Source of the DNA: an uncultured Polyangiaceae bacterium
GTDB taxonomy: Bacteria; Myxococcota_A; Polyangia; Polyangiales; Houyiibacteriaceae
Length of the DNA: 6,617 nt
Direction of reading: 5' to 3'
NCBI GenBank assembly: GCA_947258625.1
Contig: CAMYJN010000139.1
Location: forward strand, 1-6,617
The notes beneath the pieces are model-generated. The model saw only the letters and a list, made by a program, of their open reading frames with translations, was not told the DNA's origin and ran no database searches. Position 1 is the first letter of the stretch; each line of letters opens with the position of its first letter. Of the stretch, positions 4,780 through 6,617 are shown one piece after another. The position numbers and the translations under genes are program-made.

Positions 4780-5739
4780 TCACACCGGCGCCGACACTGG
4801 CGCTGGCGCTGGCGCTGGCACTGACACTGACACGGACACTGGCACTGACACGTTCCAGGAGCCGTCGTATAATCTCACGTCCTCGAAGCCGAGCGCGGTC
4901 AAGGTCAGCCAAGCGAACGAGCCTCGCAATCCTGTCACGCAATAGCTCGCCGTAGTCTTGGTCGGATCCAATCCCTCGTAGAGCGCCGCGAGCTCGGCAT
5001 CGGACCTCAAGAAGCCGCGGTCGAGGTTCCTCGCCCAATTCACGCTACGCGCAGTTGGGATATGGCCGCTTTCGTATTCGCCGTCCGATCGCGCATCGAC
5101 GAGCTGAATCGCGGGCATGTCGTAGGGGTCGTCACCGATCTGTAAGAGCACCCAGTTCCCCGTTATCCGAAGATTTTCGTTGACGCCGACGATCGTGTAC
5201 TCCGTCGACTCTGCCGTCGGCGGGTCGGTATCGAGCGCCCCTTGCGCCGACATCCAGGCTGCGAAGCCACCATCCAGGTAGCGAACATCCTCGTGACCGT
5301 AGTATCGAAGGGCCCAAACGACTCGGGACGGGTCGTACTCCGGAGCCTCGCCATACACCACGGCGGTCACTTCGTTCCGTAGCCCGGCCGCGCGCAGCAC
5401 GGACTGCCCTTGCATCGCCGGCATCAATTGCGCCGGTACGCCCTCGATGGTCGTCGCCAATTCGACTGGCGGCAAGTGAATCGCGCCCGGAATCCGGGAA
5501 TCGTCGTAGCCCGACTGGCGCGTGTCGATCAGCTGAACGTCGGGATCGCCGAGCCGCGCTTCGACCCAGTCGGTGTCGACCACGAGCTCGGATTCCAGAG
5601 GTGCGCCACCATCCGGAAGCCCCGCATCCGGCTGGCCGCACTGCTCGGCGGGCAGCCCCTCACAGTCGCTCGACGGCGGGCTGCTGCCGCAACCCAGAAG
5701 CGCCATCATGAATACTACGCCAAGTCTTGTCGCAAGCAT
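4780..5739 (-). CDS. Two-domain rhodanese-like sulfurtransferase lipoprotein with repeat-encoded C-terminus
   Basis: A 319-residue predicted exported lipoprotein. The N-terminus has Arg5, a hydrophobic stretch and LLGC with the lipidated cysteine at 17; Leu at lipobox position -2 is less common. A linker rich in Ser, Pro, Asp and Gly follows (18-48). The first rhodanese domain (about 51-170) has LIDTR, IPGAIHLP and YLDGGFAAW but no catalytic cysteine at the loop (VVYGEAP). The second (about 180-296) has LVDARSDGEY, GHIPTA and the active-site loop C267-V-T-G-L-R, as in thiosulfate/3-mercaptopyruvate sulfurtransferases. It would transfer sulfane sulfur to thiol acceptors outside the cytoplasm. 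After YDGSWN (291-296) the normal short C-terminus is missing: residues 297-319 are Val-Ser, Val-Pro and Ala-Pro dipeptides encoded by hexamer array 2. The start ATG has no strong ribosome binding site; in-frame Met11 and Met12 are alternatives but would destroy the signal peptide. It is divergent from the lipid kinase gene. Confidence 0.88.
   Translation of the reverse strand: MLATRLGVVFMMALLGCGSSPPSSDCEGLPAEQCGQPDAGLPDGGAPLESELVVDTDWVEARLGDPDVQLIDTRQSGYDDSRIPGAIHLPPVELATTIEGVPAQLMPAMQGQSVLRAAGLRNEVTAVVYGEAPEYDPSRVVWALRYYGHEDVRYLDGGFAAWMSAQGALDTDPPTAESTEYTIVGVNENLRITGNWVLLQIGDDPYDMPAIQLVDARSDGEYESGHIPTARSVNWARNLDRGFLRSDAELAALYEGLDPTKTTASYCVTGLRGSFAWLTLTALGFEDVRLYDGSWNVSVPVSVSVSVPAPAPAPVSAPV
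4785..4850. repeat. Hexamer tandem array 2, 11 units, coding for the rhodanese C-terminus
   Basis: Units in + strand order: CCGGCG, CCGACA, CTGGCG x3, CTGGCA, CTGACA x2, CGGACA, CTGGCA, CTGACA. They have the same three main types and the same orientation as array 1, with three additional single-substitution variants. The core order CTGGCG to CTGGCA to CTGACA-CTGACA is also found in array 1. The whole array is within the 3' end of the rhodanese gene and is read on the - strand as GTGTCA, GTGCCA and GCGCCA codon pairs. Confidence 0.93.
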
Positions 5740-5775
5740 CGCGCAACTCTACCCGAAAGACTCGAAATGCGGTAC

Positions 5776-5779
5776 GAGG
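5776..5779 (+). promoter_or_regulatory. Probable ribosome binding site GAGG of the lipid kinase gene
   Basis: GAGG ends nine bases before the ATG at 5789. It favours this start over the in-frame ATG at 5708, which would overlap the start of the divergent rhodanese gene and add 27 residues ahead of the conserved domain. The 49-bp divergent gap 5740-5788 must hold the start-proximal signals for both genes; I see no clear -10/-35 boxes. Confidence 0.5.
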
Positions 5780-5788
5780 CTTTCTGCG

Positions 5789-6617
5789 ATGTTCGACCCG
5801 AACAAGACCCTCGTCATTGCCAACCCGATGGCCCGGCACGGCTTCGTGGGCGACAACTGGCCGACGCTGAGCGCTCAGATCGTCGAGGCCCTCGGCCCTG
5901 TGAACCTGCAGCTCACCAAGTCGCGGGGCGATGGCCTACTAATGGGTAAACAGGCGATCGCCGACGGAGCGCGCACAATCATCTCGTTTGGCGGGGACGG
6001 CACCCACAGCGAGGTGGTCGACGGCATCATGCAATCAGGGCTCAATCACGAAGTGACGCTCGGTATTCTCCACGCGGGCACCGGCGGCGACTTCCGACGC
6101 ATGATCCCCGGCGCCGAGGAGCTCGAGACCGGCTGCGCGGTCATTCGCGATGCGCCTGCAGTCCCGATCGACATCGGCTGGGTCCAGTACCAGCACGACG
6201 AAGGGCACCGCGAGGGGCGGTTCTTTTTGAACATCACGTCCATGGGTATGGGAGGCCTCGTCGATCGGTTCGTCGGAGCCTCGAAATCTAAGAGCAGCGG
6301 CAAGGCCAAATACTTCAAAGCCGTGCTCCGCGCGCAGATGAAATACAAGCCCGCGCGGATCGGGCTGCGTATCGACGGCAAAGACGAGGGCGAGCACGAA
6401 ATCAGCAACATCTGCGTTTGTAACGGTAGATGGGCGGGGGGCGGCATGATGTTTGCGCCGGAAGCCCGCGTCGCCGACGGGATGTTCGACATCGTGTTGA
6501 TTCGCGCGACCTCGACGCTCCGTGGGCTTCCAGTGATGGCAGGGCTCTACAAAGGCACCCACATACGCTCTCCGATCGTGAGCACCTATCGCGGCAGGCA
6601 CATCGAGGTCGAGATGC
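5789..6617 (+). CDS. Diacylglycerol kinase / YegS-type lipid kinase (3'-truncated by window edge)
   Basis: At least 276 residues, open to the end of the window, of an ATP-dependent kinase that phosphorylates diacylglycerol, sphingosine or a related lipid alcohol at the cytoplasmic membrane. The N-terminal domain opens with LVIANPMA (8-15) and carries the nucleotide-binding motif SFGGDGT (66-72), followed by ILHAGTGGDF (93-102), the equivalent of the family's GTxNDFAR. Domain two has FLNITSMGMGGLV (146-158), then CVCNGRWAGGGMMFAPEA (209-226) and DGMFDIVLIR (230-239), all typical of the DAGK catalytic family. Asn of GTxND is replaced by Gly, a small departure. Homologues have roughly 300 residues, so only a short C-terminal piece should be missing. 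A GAGG precedes the ATG at good spacing. It is divergent from the rhodanese lipoprotein and separated from it by 49 bp. Substrate among DgkB, YegS and sphingosine-kinase-like enzymes cannot be decided. Confidence 0.9.
   Translation, partial: MFDPNKTLVIANPMARHGFVGDNWPTLSAQIVEALGPVNLQLTKSRGDGLLMGKQAIADGARTIISFGGDGTHSEVVDGIMQSGLNHEVTLGILHAGTGGDFRRMIPGAEELETGCAVIRDAPAVPIDIGWVQYQHDEGHREGRFFLNITSMGMGGLVDRFVGASKSKSSGKAKYFKAVLRAQMKYKPARIGLRIDGKDEGEHEISNICVCNGRWAGGGMMFAPEARVADGMFDIVLIRATSTLRGLPVMAGLYKGTHIRSPIVSTYRGRHIEVEM

Noticed and set aside
3830..4850. CRISPR array
   Set aside because: Units are contiguous 6-mers without spacers, and no cas genes are present.
4695..4955. + strand frame through array 2 (Leu-Ala / Leu-Thr repeats)
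   Set aside because: It is antisense to the conserved end of the rhodanese domain and is explained by the array being open in several frames.
6035..6601. 188-codon frame antisense to the lipid kinase
   Set aside because: The + strand frame encodes a clear DAGK-family protein; the antisense frame shows no domain.

Overview
The window is GC-rich, densely coded bacterial DNA. The coding style, the lipoprotein with a Cys/Ser/Pro/Asp/Gly-rich linker (DAGLPDGG type) after its lipobox, and the small four-helix-bundle proteins beside short tandem repeats all suggest a Myxococcota / deltaproteobacterium-like genome. This placement is an inference from sequence character, not from a marker gene.

Left part (1-3793): the 3' three-quarters of a biosynthetic arginine decarboxylase gene (speA, + strand, cut by the window edge) is followed by a haem-oxygenase-like putative diiron oxygenase (+ strand). 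A malonyl-CoA synthetase-type acyl-CoA ligase (matB-like, - strand) converges on the oxygenase gene, and the two 3' ends overlap by 12 bp. The speA-oxygenase pair could act on related substrates; the ligase looks like a separate unit.

Middle part (about 3824-4850) is the unusual region. Two arrays of the same degenerate hexamer (CTGGCG / CTGGCA / CTGACA), in the same orientation, flank a nearly symmetrical cassette. Reading across it: a long near-perfect hairpin, a four-helix-bundle gene (+), a homologous four-helix-bundle gene (-), and a second long near-perfect hairpin. The two genes meet tail to tail with stop codons sharing a TTAG. Each hairpin arm next to a gene contains that gene's Shine-Dalgarno sequence, so translation may be controlled by the stem. 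The outer sides of both hairpins carry related 12-bp motifs in inverted orientation that resemble (or are) outward-facing start sites. Right of the second hairpin an ideal SD-ATG is followed by a stop after three codons. I read this as a possible undescribed hairpin-plus-four-helix-bundle element living in, or carrying, hexamer repeats.

Right part (4780-6617): a two-domain rhodanese lipoprotein (- strand) whose C-terminus is encoded by the second hexamer array. Divergent from it, 49 bp away, is a diacylglycerol/lipid kinase gene (+ strand) that runs off the window. No rRNA, tRNA, CRISPR array, transposase, recombinase or reverse transcriptase was seen.
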